From Paraescarpia echinospica (lineage: Eukaryota; Annelida; Polychaeta; Sabellida; Siboglinidae): DNA of 64,000 nt. A program made the position numbers and the translations under genes. The stretch covers positions 46,263,793 through 46,327,792 of the forward strand of contig CM034541.1 of the NCBI GenBank assembly GCA_020002185.1, written 5' to 3'. The notes beneath the pieces were generated by a model. That model was not told where the DNA came from. It ran no database searches and was given only the letters and a program-made list of their open reading frames with translations. This document shows, in pieces, positions 1-10,997 of the stretch. Each line of letters begins with the position of its first letter. The stretch's first letter is position 1.

Positions 1-202
1 ACTGAACTTGTTTGTATAAATAATACCCCACCACTATTATCTGATAAGTATCCGATACCCACAAATGACGCTCTCGAATCACAAAGACAATGGACGTTTC
101 CTTGTTCCTCGTTGCTGTGCTAAGCTCCGTGCTTGTTCTACAACGCTTCACTGCGCCACTCGACTGAGCAACGGCACGCGCGCGATGGCACGGCTACCGT
201 GA

Positions 203-382
203 CTGCTTGGAAGGGCACCTGGACGCATTGGAAGTCGGCGGGGAAGAATTGTTCTTGACGTGCACCTTGTTGTCGATATTACTATACCAACTTCGCCTGT
301 GTTTTGGGGCCACATGTATAGTACCTGACGGACACACGGACCCCGAAGTCATCAACCCGGCGAAACATCAACCTTCGGGAGG
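203..382 (+). pseudogene. Relict or partial signal-peptide-type exon, paralogue of the exon at 62152-62285
   Basis: The frame is open from the stop at 200-202 to a GT at 383. Its last 27 codons (from TGT at 299) encode CFGATC, then VPDGHTDPEV, then KHQPSGG. The minus-strand exon at 62285-62152 encodes nearly the same peptide (CFGATC, VPEGHTDPEV, KHEPTGG): 21 of 27 residues match and most changes are conservative. Both end in phase 2 at a GTGA-type donor. No in-frame ATG lies in 203-299. A short ATG frame at 89-166 begins MDVSLFLVAVLSS and looks like a signal peptide, but stops separate it from the block. I infer a third, inverted paralogue cut by the window edge, or a pseudo-exon. The homology is convincing; functionality is doubtful. 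Confidence 0.5.
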
Positions 383-1199
383 GTGAATAAAAAGGGCTGT
401 ACTACTCCTTTGTATAACGTATAGCTCCGCGTTCTATCTCCATATTAGGAACGAAGGATATGTGTCAATTGTTGCGTCACGTTTCTTTCCTTACAAGCAG
501 GTTTCACTTGAATTGGCCATAGTTTTCATTCACCTAGTTTTCACACATTGATGTTCTTATGTGCCACAAGACAAATTGTTTTCTTTGACAGTGAGGGAAA
601 ATAAGACGCGTGTGGTTTTGACAAGAAAGTCATCTGTGGGATATCATGATCTCTAATACGTCTTGTGTTAATAATATACGTCTGTTTTATGAGAGCATGA
701 TCTAGCAGCAAATGTGTATGACTTGATTACTGTTTCTTTTCTAGGTGAAGACATGGTTATCGTTTATAGAAGTAAATATCACTGCTCACTATAAAAGGTC
801 ACCAATATATTTCAATTGGAATTGCATTGGTGTGTTAGTGTGTTAGTTGATTAATTAACTGTTCAGCACGCTTCCCAGGTCGAGCTGTATCGTCGCGCTG
901 TCTCAGATCTTTACATTGGAAGACGGGGTGAGGGTGGCTTTGGAGATTTTTCGTCGGAACGTCAGCGGAGCGCTGTCTCGAAGATGGGTCGAGAAGGCTG
1001 TTGGACATTTTTCGCCTGAAATTCAGCGGTTCAGCACGGCCCCTTGAGAGTTGGTAGATATATGTTACTCCCTTCGCTCCTCGCAACAAAACAGTTGTAA
1101 ATGCGTTTGTTGTGCCAATTAAGCCTACCGTAAGATACTAGGTACACCCCGCTGAAAAACAAAATAGTTCGTTCATGTAAGAATGACATACATAATAGA
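383..1199. other. Non-coding stretch, nothing recognised
   Basis: I see no gene, long repeat or RNA gene here. Short open frames on the minus strand near 835-1089 have no recognisable domain. Confidence 0.4.
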
Positions 1200-1480
1200 A
1201 AGTGTTAAACTGTTCGTTAAGGGACCCTGCGCCTTCCTGAAGACGGTGATTATATACACTAACAACGCAGTTCTCATCCAACCTTGTAGACTTCTTCAAA
1301 GACGACAGTCAAAATTCGTCAGGGCTGTGTGCTGTCCCCTGTTCTGTTCAACATATTCTTGGAGAACATCATGCAAGAGGCATTAAGTGACATCAACACT
1401 TTCATATCCATCGGAGGAAGACCTCTACGCAACTTACGCTTCGCGGGTGACATCGACCTTATGTGTCAATCTATAGCGAC
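1200..1480 (+). mobile_element. LINE reverse transcriptase fragment (degenerate)
   Basis: A conceptual plus-strand reading from about 1307 gives TVKIRQGCVLSPVLFNIF, then LENIM, SIGGRPLRNLRF and AGDIDLM. These are the RQG-LSP block and the catalytic block of non-LTR reverse transcriptases. The catalytic F/Y-ADD is changed to FAGD, so this copy is dead. Just upstream, LVDFFK is joined to TTVKIRQG only through a one-base frameshift near 1302. Only about 90 codons of the polymerase core remain. It is a different lineage from the element at 2.2-5.8 kb, judging by the FNIFLENIM and SIGGR signatures. Confidence 0.75.
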
Positions 1481-1555
1481 TGTCAACTACGTAGGCATCC
1501 CGTCAATGGACGGGCTTTTGGTAACAGTAAGATGTTCTAAAATAAATTAGAATGG

Positions 1556-2112
1556 GATACGCATTGCATTCGGATATAAGATTTAAATACATATAAACTG
1601 TACACTTGCATAATTCATGGGCACCCCCGCTGTTACAGAGGTATTGGATTAATTTCCCCTAGAACTACTCAGAATCAGTCGAAGGCAAAGAAAGTTCACA
1701 AACACGTCGGCGGCGATTTCATTCTGTAATGAACCACCCGTAATGTGGCGCCACCAGTTGGTGCGCCCACGAGAGCGGTATCGCGATTATCTATATTTAA
1801 TGTCAGCAGTTTTTAACAAGTTTTGCTGCAACCCAAATTCTGGTAGCGATACTGGCTTAGCAACCCATGCTTTTAGAGAGTTAACTTATGCTAAATGATA
1901 GCATAAATAATGATCCATCAAATACACATGACATAAATAACAATAACGAGGCGATTGATTGTCAACATAAAAAGAGAACAACCATTTCAATTCGAAAAAA
2001 AGACTACGGAGTGATTCGGGACTTTCGTACGGTTTTCACAATGTTTCAAGGATAAAATATAATTATCACAAGTGAAGCTTTTGAATGGAATCCACAGAGC
2101 AAAGGAAAAACT
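1556..2112. other. Non-coding stretch, nothing recognised
   Basis: No coding or repeat signal that I can support. It lies downstream of the 3' tail of the minus-strand LINE that follows. Confidence 0.35.
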
Positions 2113-2149
2113 GGAGAGAGAGAGAGAGGGGGGAGGGAGAGGAAGAGAC

Positions 2150-2202
<53 letters not shown>

Positions 2203-2234
2203 TACAGACAGACAGACAGACAGACAGACAGACG
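2113..2234. repeat. (GA)n / (CAGA)n microsatellite, 3' tail of the LINE
   Basis: GA-rich sequence (2113-2162) followed by about 17 CAGA units with one CATA interruption. On the minus strand this reads (CTGT)n then (CT)n, directly after the LINE 3' UTR. RTE-type LINEs commonly end in a short-repeat tail instead of poly(A), so I read it as the element's 3' tail that has expanded. Confidence 0.8.
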
Positions 2235-2289
2235 TTCACAGGCGAATAGCCTTAGCATCAGCGTCATAAACAACTAGTCTGGGTTTTGC

Positions 2290-3873
2290 TTATCCATTTC
2301 CGGACGTTGCAGCCTTGATGGATTGTCTATAGACAGCTCTTTCGTTTGCCAGTCTCCCCACTCGCCAGATGTCGGCTCCTACCCATTCCTCTATGTCCTT
2401 CCCCCATTGTCTCCTAGGTCTTCCTCTGCTTCTTCTGCCTTCCACTTTTCTTTCCATTATTAGTCTCTCTAGAGACTGATGCCGTTTCACATGGCCGAAA
2501 TAACTTAGTTTCTGTTTCTTTACAAAGTTCACTAAAGTCCCGGGTATAACACCAAGCTCTTCTGCGATGGATTCGTTAGTTCTGCGTTCAGTCCAGGAAA
2601 CTCGTAATATCTTTCTATAACACTTGTTTCCAAATGCATTTATACGTTTAGTAATGTTCTTATTAAGAGTCCAGATTTCGCATCCATATGTAGCTGTTGG
2701 AAATATGCAGACTCGGATAATTCGTAGTTTCGTATCTTTGTTCGTTGCTTTCCACAGCTTCTTCATCTCCGTCAACTTTTTACTCGCCATTGCCAACCTC
2801 AGCTTGATCTCTTTCGTCCCATCTCCATCCGCTTCTATCAGTGACCCCAGATATTCAAAACTTTCCACTCGTTCTATTTCCTCGCCATCTACTGTGACCT
2901 CTAATGGTTCTCGACATCCCTTCACATCCATAATCTTAGTCTTCTTTACGTTTAGTTTCAATCCTTTCATCTCGCTGTGCTCTTTAACAGTAGTTATCAG
3001 TTTATCCAATCCCTCTTTTGTTTCGGATATTAACGCTGTGTCATCGGCATATCTCAATTCATAAATCTCCTGTCCATTCACTTTCAGTCCATTAAAAAAC
3101 TTGCTTCTCGTGTCAGTCTCGACTTCTCTCATGATATTCTCTGTGTATAGACTGAATAGGTGGGGGGACAAAATGCACCCCTGTCTCACTCCCTTGCCGA
3201 CTGGGAACCGATATGTGGTACAACACTCTAATCTCACTGCAGACTGCTGTCCAACATATACATTTTAGATAAGTGATGTAATTTTCTGGTCAAATCCCAT
3301 GCGTATCAAGGTTTTCCAGAGTTGTTGATAACTAACATTTTCAAAAGCTTTTGAATAATCTATGAAACAGATCCTAAGGTCATGGTTGAATTCTCTGCAT
3401 TTCTGAATTAACGTCTTCAGGTTGAAAATGTGATTTCTTGTTCCTCTTCCTGTCCGGAAACCAGCTTGTGTTCTGTTGACTTCACATTCTAATTTTGTTG
3501 TGATTCTCTTCATTATGATTTTTTGCATAATTTTGCTCGCATGGCTGATGAAGGATATAGTAATGTGGTTTGAGCATTCTTGTATGTCACCTTTTTTCGG
3601 TATTGGTATAAGGATGGCTCGTTTCCAGTCCATGGGCCATGTTCCACTTCTCCATATTTTCTTGCATGATGTGTGATAGATATCCACGTCTGCTTCTCCA
3701 CTTGCTCTTATTAGCTCTGCAGTGATGTTATCAATGCCAGGTGATTTTCCGTCTTTTAGACTTTTTATTGCCCACTCCATCTCTGAACGCAAAGGCTCAA
3801 GTTCATCTTCTGGTTCTGTCCTCTCTCTGCTTTCATCCATGTCTACCTCTTCTGTTTCTTCTTTCTTAAACAT
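2290..3873 (-). pseudogene. LINE reverse transcriptase domain, one nonsense codon
   Basis: Blocks in order on the minus strand: DGKSPGIDNITAELI, PIPKKGD, QAGFRTGRGT, CFIDYSKAFENV (first catalytic Asp kept), then the TAA at 3265-3267, GKGVRQGCILSP and LRYADDTALI (catalytic YADD intact). After it come YLGSLIEADGD, YGCEIWTL and a basic C-terminus with RSRGRPRRQWGKDIEEW. The reading frame is the same on both sides of the stop, so it is a simple nonsense mutation. The terminal TAA is at 2290. Confidence 0.9.
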
Positions 3874-3907
3874 GCTTTCACAATATTGCTTCCATCTTTC
3901 AAGTATG

Positions 3908-5330
3908 TCATCGCTTTCTGTCAGTCATTCCCGTTTCATCTTTAATAACGCCAAGTCTAGGTTTGAACGACTGTGTCATAGACTTGATTTCCTCGAACAT
4001 ACTGCGACCATCGTTCCTTCTCATACATAGTTCTATCTTTTCGCATTTCTTCTCTAGATATTTCTTCTTGTCTTCCTTACACATTCGTTTAATCATCTTG
4101 CACTTCTCTCTGTATTTCTCATGATAATCTCTCATTTCTTTGTTCTTCTTTAACTCTTTCCTTTCGTCAATCATCTGCAGTGTGTCTTTGCTTATCCATG
4201 GTTGTTTTTGTCTCCTCTTTTTAGTGAAGTGTTTGTCAGCTGATTCCATAATGATGTTCCTAATTTCTACTGCCAACTCTTCTGGTTCCTTCTCGTCAGC
4301 CACTCTCTGTAATACTCCGAAACGGTTCATAACCTCTACTCGGTATCCTTCTTTGATATCACTGACGTCATACCTCACTATCTCTTTCCCTCTCTTCATC
4401 TTTCTTAATTTTATCGCAATCTTGGCGATTAGCAATTCATGGTCAGAGCCACAATCGGCTCCCGGTAATGTATTTGCATTAAACACAGACGTCCTCCATC
4501 GTTTTGGTATCAGTATAAAGTCGATTTGATTTCTGTTCCGACCATCTGGTGTTGTCCAAGTGTACAGTCTTCTTTGATGTTGTTTGAAGAAAGTATTGGT
4601 GATCACCAGTTCATTCTCTATGATAAACTCAACAAGTCTATCTCCTCTCCAATTTCTCTCGCCTAGTCCATATTTCCCGATATTTCCATTTTCTTCCTCG
4701 TTTTGACAACTGCCAACTTTTGCATTGAAATAGCCCATCAGTACTACCATGTCTCTCCTGTTTACCTCGTCAACTGTTTGTTCGTTGCAGTGTATCATAA
4801 AACGTTTCTACTACATCGTCGTCTGCAGTGCTCATTGGTGCATACATTTGAATACATGTTATATTCGTGGGTTTTGCTCGTATTCGTATGGTAATAATTC
4901 TGCCATTGACCGGATTGTATCCTAATAGTGCATTTTCAGTTTTCTTTGACAGATAGAACGCAACACCACTCATCCCTGACTTAGTTGCTTGCTTGTATAT
5001 AAACTTTCCTCCTGAATCCGGGCGAAAGTGTCCTTGTCCGGCCAACCTGTGTTCCGCAATCCCTAATATATCTACCCCATATCTTTCTGCTTCCGATGTT
5101 ACCATTTGTAGTGTTCCATGACTCGTTTTTCTGATGTTCCATGTTGCCACACGGATTTTCCCTTTTAGCTTTTTGTTGCTGGTTTTATCTCCCGCACAGT
5201 CGGGCATACTACCGTCATCAGCTCTGGCGTTACTTCCAACATCTCCAAGCTCTTCCCCAGTATGTGTCGTCCTATCCAGCCTGGGGGACTCACCACTAGG
5301 ACCTCTCTTACTGTCTGTATTCTCCATCAA
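3908..5330 (-). pseudogene. LINE endonuclease domain (AP-endonuclease-like), frameshifted
   Basis: The first segment (5330-4770) contains RVATWNIRK and DILGIAEHRL, which carries the metal-binding Glu, and then YAPMS. After a frameshift the second segment (4798-3908) contains GYFNAKVG, RNQIDFILIPKRW and the GSDHELL block with the catalytic His. The usual motif is GDFNA: here the Asp codon reads TAT (Tyr), a single-base change that should destroy catalysis. The domain nicks target DNA to prime reverse transcription in this family. The downstream part is Lys/Glu-rich and probably links to the polymerase. Confidence 0.88.
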
Positions 5331-5335
5331 GGTTT

Positions 5336-5815
5336 CTTGGGCTAATACAGCGGTAGTTGCCCACTGCTTTCCGCTGGTTTGTGTATGGTTAACTCCATTA
5401 TTCCTTGACTAAAAAGTCTTGCACCGCAGGACAGCGGGTCACCGGTCCTTCCACATGCGTCTTGGTAGGTACCTTGCAGCCTGGTGAAAGGCTGTTGCTG
5501 TTTCGCCTTTGTAGCCGGGGGTGTAGCCAATCGACTGGCCGCCTACTCCTCCGAGACAGTCTTTGTGTACTGAGGGCAGACGTCCCTCGACTCAATAGGC
5601 ATTAGCCTACAAGCCTTACTCATGTAGTTTTGCTAGTCAGCTGAGACCACTGCCCGGGTGTGGCCACTGCCGTACACTGGCAGTTCATAGGAGCCATACA
5701 TGAGCTAGATAGACTGTGGAACCAGTGGTTAGAGCCTCCACAGAAGTGGAGCGGCTGCCCATCACCAAAGCGACTATCCCTCCAGGTTCTACCCTACACA
5801 ACACATATTCAAAAA
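5336..5815 (-). other. Probable 5' untranslated region of the RTE-like LINE
   Basis: GC-richer than its surroundings and contiguous with the endonuclease start. It holds only short open frames with no domain. The outer edge is uncertain: base composition changes near 5815, where AT-rich DNA with a separate LINE scrap begins. Confidence 0.4.
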
Positions 5816-5842
5816 TAAATATTAATGAAAGGCACTCTATAT

Positions 5843-5890
5843 GGGGCCTGTAGCAATCTATGGTGCAGAAACCTGGTGACTACGATCGCA
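5843..5890 (+). mobile_element. Tiny LINE RT C-terminal scrap
   Basis: The plus frame reads GPVAIYGAETW, stop, LRSQ. This matches the block downstream of the catalytic core where LINEs have Y-G-x-E-x-W (compare YGCEIWTL at 2.7 kb). It runs straight into the AAGT microsatellite. Confidence 0.45.
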
Positions 5891-5911
5891 AGTAAGTAAG
5901 TAAGTAAGTAA
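5889..5911. repeat. (AAGT)n microsatellite, possible retroposon tail
   Basis: About five AAGT units followed by AAATTTATT. On the minus strand this reads AATAAATTT then (CTTA)n, which resembles a poly(A) signal followed by a tetranucleotide retroposon tail, as if a minus-strand element ended here. Confidence 0.6.
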
Positions 5912-6189
5912 ATTTATTTCCTCATCCAAATAATATACAACGCAATTCAAGAGCAATGTAACACAGATGAGGTGGCTACCAGAGAAGTATAACTTATCGA
6001 GCTGGTAGCCAATTAAATCAAACTCATATAGGTTACTCCCACATACATAATATTACGTATATAAAGGTTATACAGTGCATTCAATAGCAAAACCTTCCCT
6101 CCCCTCAGTCTCCGTTCCTCAATCTTCTTCCCACTACTCTGCTCCTTCAGTCTCACAGTATTCCCAACTCTCTCCCTGTCGTCTCTCTC

Positions 6190-6652
6190 CATTCCACCTT
6201 TCTACTTGTTGCTTCTTATCTCCTTCACAATATCTACCAACCTCGCTACCTCCTTCTCCAGACATTCCACCTTTCTCCTTGCTGCTTCTTATCTCCTTCT
6301 CAATATCTACCAACCTAGCTACCTCCTTCTCCAGACATTCCACCTTTCTCCTTGCTGCTTCTTATCTCCTTCTCAATATCTACCAACCTAGCTACCTCCT
6401 TCTCCAGACATTCCACCTTTCTCCTTGCTGCTTCTTATCTCCTTCTCAATATCTACCAACCTAGCTACCTCCTTCTCCAGACATTCCACCTTTCTCCTTG
6501 CTGCTTCTTATCTCCTTCTCAATATCTACCAACCTAGCTACCTCCTTCTCCAGACATTCCACCTTTCTCCTTGCTGCTTCTTATCTCCATCCCCTTCACA
6601 ATATCTACCAACCTAGCTACCTCCTTCTCCAGACATTCCACCTTCCAACACC
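6190..6652. repeat. 73-bp minisatellite, about 6 units
   Basis: Near-identical units start about every 73 bp (for example at 6206, 6279, 6352, 6425 and 6498). The last unit carries a small CATCCCC variation. On the minus strand one frame of each unit reads VECLEKEVARLVDI followed by KEIRSSKEK, a heptad-like charged peptide. Because 73 is not a multiple of three, the frame changes at each unit, and long open frames on both strands here are by-products. Confidence 0.92.
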
Positions 6653-6659
6653 CACGTTC

Positions 6660-7435
6660 TGAAAGGTAAATCCCTCTTCCTAGGTCTCTGCCCATGACTT
6701 CCCACAGGCGGATAGGGCAAAATCCGTCCAACTGTGGCAGACGTCGCAGACCAAGTGTCTCTTTGCCTTGACTTGCCGCTTGCATGGCTCCATATCAGAA
6801 TTTATTTAATAATAATAATATAATTAGCTATTTAAAATAGTTATGTCAACTGTGTTTACACTATTCACTGTCTATGTAGTATTTAAGAAGGCTGTTTAAT
6901 GTGCACAAATGTTACACTTTACATAAGATTGCTTTGTTTATTTCGGTTACAGTTTTTGGTTATAGTCACAGCTAGACTGTCTTATTTATTTAGGTTATAT
7001 CGCGCCCTAGCAAATACATGGGACACTAGCTACATATACTTCTAGTTCGCCCGGTTATCGCAAATGCGTAATTTTTTACAACAAAGCTACCTAATCAAAA
7101 TGTCTAGTAGGTTCTGGCTTACACAGATATTACCTTATGTAAATAATTTTATTAGTTTGTTACTTTATCACCTATATATTTTATCACATAATGAGGTTTG
7201 TTAAATCTTGTTTACACACTTATCGTAGGCTAACTTACCCTATTATCACTCACTAGACTAAAGTGTTCTAAAATACTTTATCTAAATAACTTTAAGCACA
7301 ACTGCTACTCAATATTTTTACTGTTACTTTATGAATAATATTAAGGCAAGAATAATACTTATCAATAAGTAATTTAACTTGTTTATCAACGTTTCTGCAC
7401 CACCAATGTCTACGATATATCTCCGCCAAATATAG
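6660..7435. other. AT-rich non-coding stretch
   Basis: Nothing recognisable beyond an ATA/ATT run near 6807-6822. Confidence 0.35.
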
Positions 7436-7439
7436 CCTC

Positions 7440-8580
7440 GAAAAATGAGAGAGCACTGGAAGTTCTGTATGTATGTTTTATTGATTACATAAAGGCATTT
7501 GACAGAGTTCGTGATGAAGAAATCATATAAATACTGGAGAGTTTGAACATTGATGGGAAAGATCTGAGAGTGAGAAATTGTTGTGAGAAATCTGTAGTGG
7601 GAATAAACGGCAGCAATACGAATAGAAAATGACATCAGTACATTTCAAGAAATAAAACGTGGTGTAAGACAAGGGTGTGTTCTATTCCCCGATCTCTTTT
7701 CATTATAGTGTGAGATCATCTTACGTACATTAGAATATATGCCAGGTATTCAAGTAGTGGGATACAATATGAATCATTTACGATATGCAGGCAACACGGT
7801 ATTGATTGGTGAGAGTGAAATAGCTCTACAACAGATGCTAGATACGGTAATATAGGAAAATAAGAAAAAAGGACTGTCCTGAACGAAAATAAAACAGAAA
7901 CCATGGTCATCTCAAAGAAAAATTACAGTCAAACATGCAACATAGTAGCATATGGCACTGTATTGAAGCAAGTCGAAACGTTTAACTATCTGGGATCACT
8001 AAAAACATCCGACGGACGATGCAACAATGATATCAAGACACGAATTGTACTAGTCAAAGCAGCTTTTCACAACATGAAACACATTTATCAAATAAAAATA
8101 TATCAATTGAAGTGAGAAAACGTGTACTGCAATGCTACATAGAGCCAATATTGATATATGGATGTGAATCCTGGACAATAACCAACAGTTCACAAAAAAC
8201 ATTGAAGCCACTGAAATGTGGTTCTTAAGAAGATTGCTGCGAGTGCCAAGGACGGCAAAGCAAAGCAATGAAGTCATCCTTAGGAAAGCCAAATCAAAAC
8301 GAAAGATCATAAACAAAATTAAAACACAAAAAGCACGATTTATGGCCATATTATGAGAAAGAAAAAGTTAGAACATATAGGAACAACAGGAAAGATAGAA
8401 GGAAAAAGATCCAGAGGACGTCAGAGAATAAAAATAATAGATAGTATATCAACATGGAGTGGAAGGAGTACAACAAAACTTCTACAAACTACAAACGACC
8501 TGACACAGACATGGCACATAGAAGATGAAGAAAGCGAGAGACAGCCAGACCACCGATATTCCCACGACTGTCTCGGCTAA
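7440..8580 (+). mobile_element. Decayed LINE reverse transcriptase, 3' half
   Basis: With several frame changes the plus strand reads CFIDYIKAFDRV, LNIDGKDLRV, FQEIKRGVRQGCVL, FPDLFSL, YNMNHLRYAGNTVLIGES, VETFNYLGSL, YGCESWT, TQKARFYGH-type sequence and KIEGKRSRGRQRIKI. The catalytic YADD has become YAGN and many stops and frameshifts are present. It ends near 8580 with an RYSHDCLG-type C-terminus. Motif order shows a 5'-truncated, long-dead LINE of the same broad endonuclease/RT class as the 2.2-5.8 kb element but a different family. Confidence 0.85.
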
Positions 8581-8581
8581 A

Positions 8582-9300
8582 CTATGTAGCTTACTTTGGA
8601 GCAGCAATGTAATACCAGTCAATGCCGCCAACCCACGTCGGTCACCGCTAAACAACGTTCACTCATCGTGGGATAGCTAAGTAATCATGCATGACCTCAC
8701 AAGTTGATCACACTAAATGTTGATGTTATTAATTTAAAAGTACATTTGACACACGTGAAAGTTGTCAATTAACTGCGTGCTCTAAGAACGATGGCTAGCT
8801 CTCCGTGTTTCCGTGTCATACCGGAATATTTACATTTAATCGACGACATAATTATCCACAATTATGTACCAAAGCTTTGTATGTACTGTGTGTTTGTGCG
8901 CGCGTGCGTGCGTGCGTGCGTGTGTGTTTAAGTGTGTTATTCACAGCGTAGGTCCTAAACGCAATACGTTTTAATCTACATCCATACAGTTCTACAGCTT
9001 AATCTGTATAATAAATGTAATTATCTTGGATATTTATGAGTATTGTATTACATACTGTAATAAGCATATTCCTGCAACGCTCTGGGTAGTGCGTAACATT
9101 ATTCCCCGACATACTAATTTAGCCTGCTCATATATCGAATTATATTATGCATACAATATATCCGTGTTACAGAGAATATATGCGTACCTGTCGCAAGTAG
9201 AAAGCAAACCAATACAATTATGATAAACAGGTACACAAACCTAATTAAAATAAGCTCCGTTCCAGTCCTAGCGATTCTATTTGTGTCACTTTTCACCAAA
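8582..9300. other. Gene A downstream region; small CGTG/GT microsatellite
   Basis: A GTGCGTGC-type run lies at about 8893-8930. Otherwise there is nothing coding. This should contain the 3' UTR of gene A. ATTAAA-like poly(A) signals on the minus strand occur near 8973 and 8835 but are weak evidence. Confidence 0.4.
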
Positions 9301-9307
9301 TTCCTCC

Positions 9308-9876
9308 TCACTTCTTCACCATGTCGAGATCTTCATACACGTTTTCGTTGCCATAATTAGCTGCACACATGTTACCTTTCCTCACACTTCCTGGCTGCTT
9401 CGCTTTATCTGCAGCAGGGTTTGCGCTGCTTGTACCCATTGCCAACGTGTCATAGACACCGCAGGCGGTTGCTCCCACTGGTTGAAGGCCTGTCGACGCA
9501 AACCCCTTACAGGTGTATGGATGAAGGGCCTCGGGTGATTGCGGGAACATGTTCCGATCCCTGCCGTATCGTGCCAGATGTCCTGGATACGGAGGCGGCA
9601 GACCAGGGCATGTCGAAAGTTCGTGTACCTCGACCCGCTGCGCTCGGTTCTGGCTGGTTCCTGCTGATGGCGCCGCGCTGTAGACGTTGTTCTCGAACGA
9701 CGCGGTCTGGTCAACTTCACCCCGAGGTAACTTACGGCGGCGGCGCAGTGTGAAATAAGCGACGGCGACGACGACCAGGACGAGGAAGGCAATGACAGCG
9801 ACGATGACGACCGGCAATAGGGCGACGTGGTTCTGCGACGTCTGTTTGTCCACAAATCGACCCGCGGAATTCGGCT
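9308..9876 (-). CDS. Gene A last exon: transmembrane segment and cytoplasmic tail
   Basis: The exon begins after CCCGTAG at 9877 (phase 1) and ends at TGA 9308-9310. Its first residues are EPNSAGRFVDKQTSQNH. A hydrophobic stretch of about 24 residues (LLPVVIVAVIAFLVLVVV onward) follows, stopped by RRRRK: a classic type I membrane anchor with a basic stop-transfer signal. The tail of about 140 residues contains LPPPYPG (a PPxY WW-binding motif) and two YxxL motifs (VYDTL, VYEDL), and ends DMVKK. Its phase matches the EGF exons upstream on the minus strand, making it the 3' end of an EGF-repeat receptor. The tail motifs suggest SH2 and WW-domain partners, which is inference. Gene identity is unknown. 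Confidence 0.82.
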
Positions 9877-10305
9877 CTACGGGGGGGGGGGGTGGAGCAG
9901 TCGGGGAGGCTAGAACATGGAATGAAGGTCTGGTGGAATTTTATGTTGGGAATGTATCGGTGCGATTTCATCAGCATATTTAACTTGCAAAATGTTCGCA
10001 ATAGTTATCATCATTATCATCAGTATACGATTAGTTTGTGTGTGTGCGTGCGTTTGCGTGCGCATTTGCGTTTGCGTTTGCCTGCGTATTTGGTTGTGTG
10101 CGTGCGCGCGTGCGCGCGCGCGCGTGTGTGTAAATCACTAGATAATAAAAAACATGGTTTTCAGTATGTAAACTGAAAACAATACAAACAACGTAACCTA
10201 GTCATGGTGTGCCCAATAGTGATGTTATTAAGCAAACAGGTAATAATGCTGATATAATGCAATCATTAGCCTCACATTAAAACTTACGCTAAGACAATTT
10301 CTTAC

Positions 10306-10429
10306 CTACACATGATCTTTCGTCATTGGCCAGAGTAAACCCAACCCGACAGGTGCAGCGGAAGACGGTGTCGGTGTCGGTGTCGGTGTTCGCACGTCTC
10401 CTCGCACGTCTGGATGGGCTGAGGCGCTG
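10306..10429 (-). CDS. Gene A exon: EGF-like domain with apparent 1-nt frameshift
   Basis: Between CCTTCAG (acceptor) and GTAAGA (donor). The C-terminal half is clear EGF: NTDTDTDTVFRCTCRVGF, then LANDERSCVG, ending in phase 1. The N-terminal half (PIQTCEETCEH) reads only in a neighbouring frame. The exon is 124 nt while its siblings are multiples of three, so one base too many is present, near an ACACCG triplication. No other nearby AG restores phase 1. Either the exon is dying, it is skipped, or the assembly has a single-base error. Confidence 0.55.
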
Positions 10430-10720
10430 CTGAAGGAACACCGTCACTCAGTTGGTGAACAGAGTTAGGTTTAATAAAGAATGAGGTTGTAATCGATGGA
10501 ATGGCATTATTCGTCGTGTCCTGTGTGCATTGTAACCGTTCTTTGTACGATACCACACGAGTGAATAAATCGCAAATGCTAGTCGTATAGTTATAAAGGA
10601 TTCACTGAAGAAAGTAATCATCGGGGTACAATATCGAGTGCCTATATTCGTCTCAGTCATGCTGAAACTTTAAGGCGTAATTAAAGTATATTCTTTTATT
10701 TTACTAATTGTAATATACTC

Positions 10721-10747
10721 TTGTATATATATATATATATGTGTGTG

Positions 10748-10806
<59 letters not shown>

Positions 10807-10818
10807 ATATATATATTT
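10721..10818. repeat. (AT)n/(GT)n microsatellite
   Basis: Alternating TA with short GTGTGT islands, intronic in gene A. Confidence 0.95.
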
Positions 10819-10865
10819 ACCACATTGGTTATTTACAAATGCAAAATGGGTTATTAAATACGAAC

Positions 10866-10997
10866 CTGGGATTTTGTTACAAGAGATGTGGTCGTCAGCG
10901 AGTGTGAAACCGGCGCGGCAGGAGCAATAGAAGCCACTGGCAGTGTCCACGCAGGTATGCGCACAGCCGCCATTTGCGTCCAGGCATTCGTTGATGG
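10866..10997 (-). CDS. Gene A exon: calcium-binding EGF domain
   Basis: 132 nt, phase 1 to phase 1, acceptor CGTAG and a weaker donor GTTCGT. It encodes [17 protein letters not shown], then [13 protein letters not shown] and HISCNKIPG: six cysteines in EGF spacing. The INEC start and an Asp/Phe pair at the usual hydroxylation and Ca-binding positions make it cbEGF-like. It follows the exon at 11448-11570 on the minus strand. Confidence 0.8.

Larger units (their letters stand above)
2235..5335 (-). mobile_element. Nearly full-length RTE-like LINE, inactivated
   Basis: An apurinic-type endonuclease domain followed by a reverse transcriptase domain in one reading direction, as in single-protein RTE-like LINEs. 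Coding covers 5330 to 2290 in three registers. A frameshift lies at about 4770-4798 inside the endonuclease, another at about 3873-3910 between the domains, and an in-frame TAA at 3265-3267 precedes the RQG block. A short 3' UTR leads to the CTGT tail at 2234. The lesions are few and all motifs are readable, so insertion was fairly recent. The clade assignment rests on motif style and domain order only. Confidence 0.88.
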
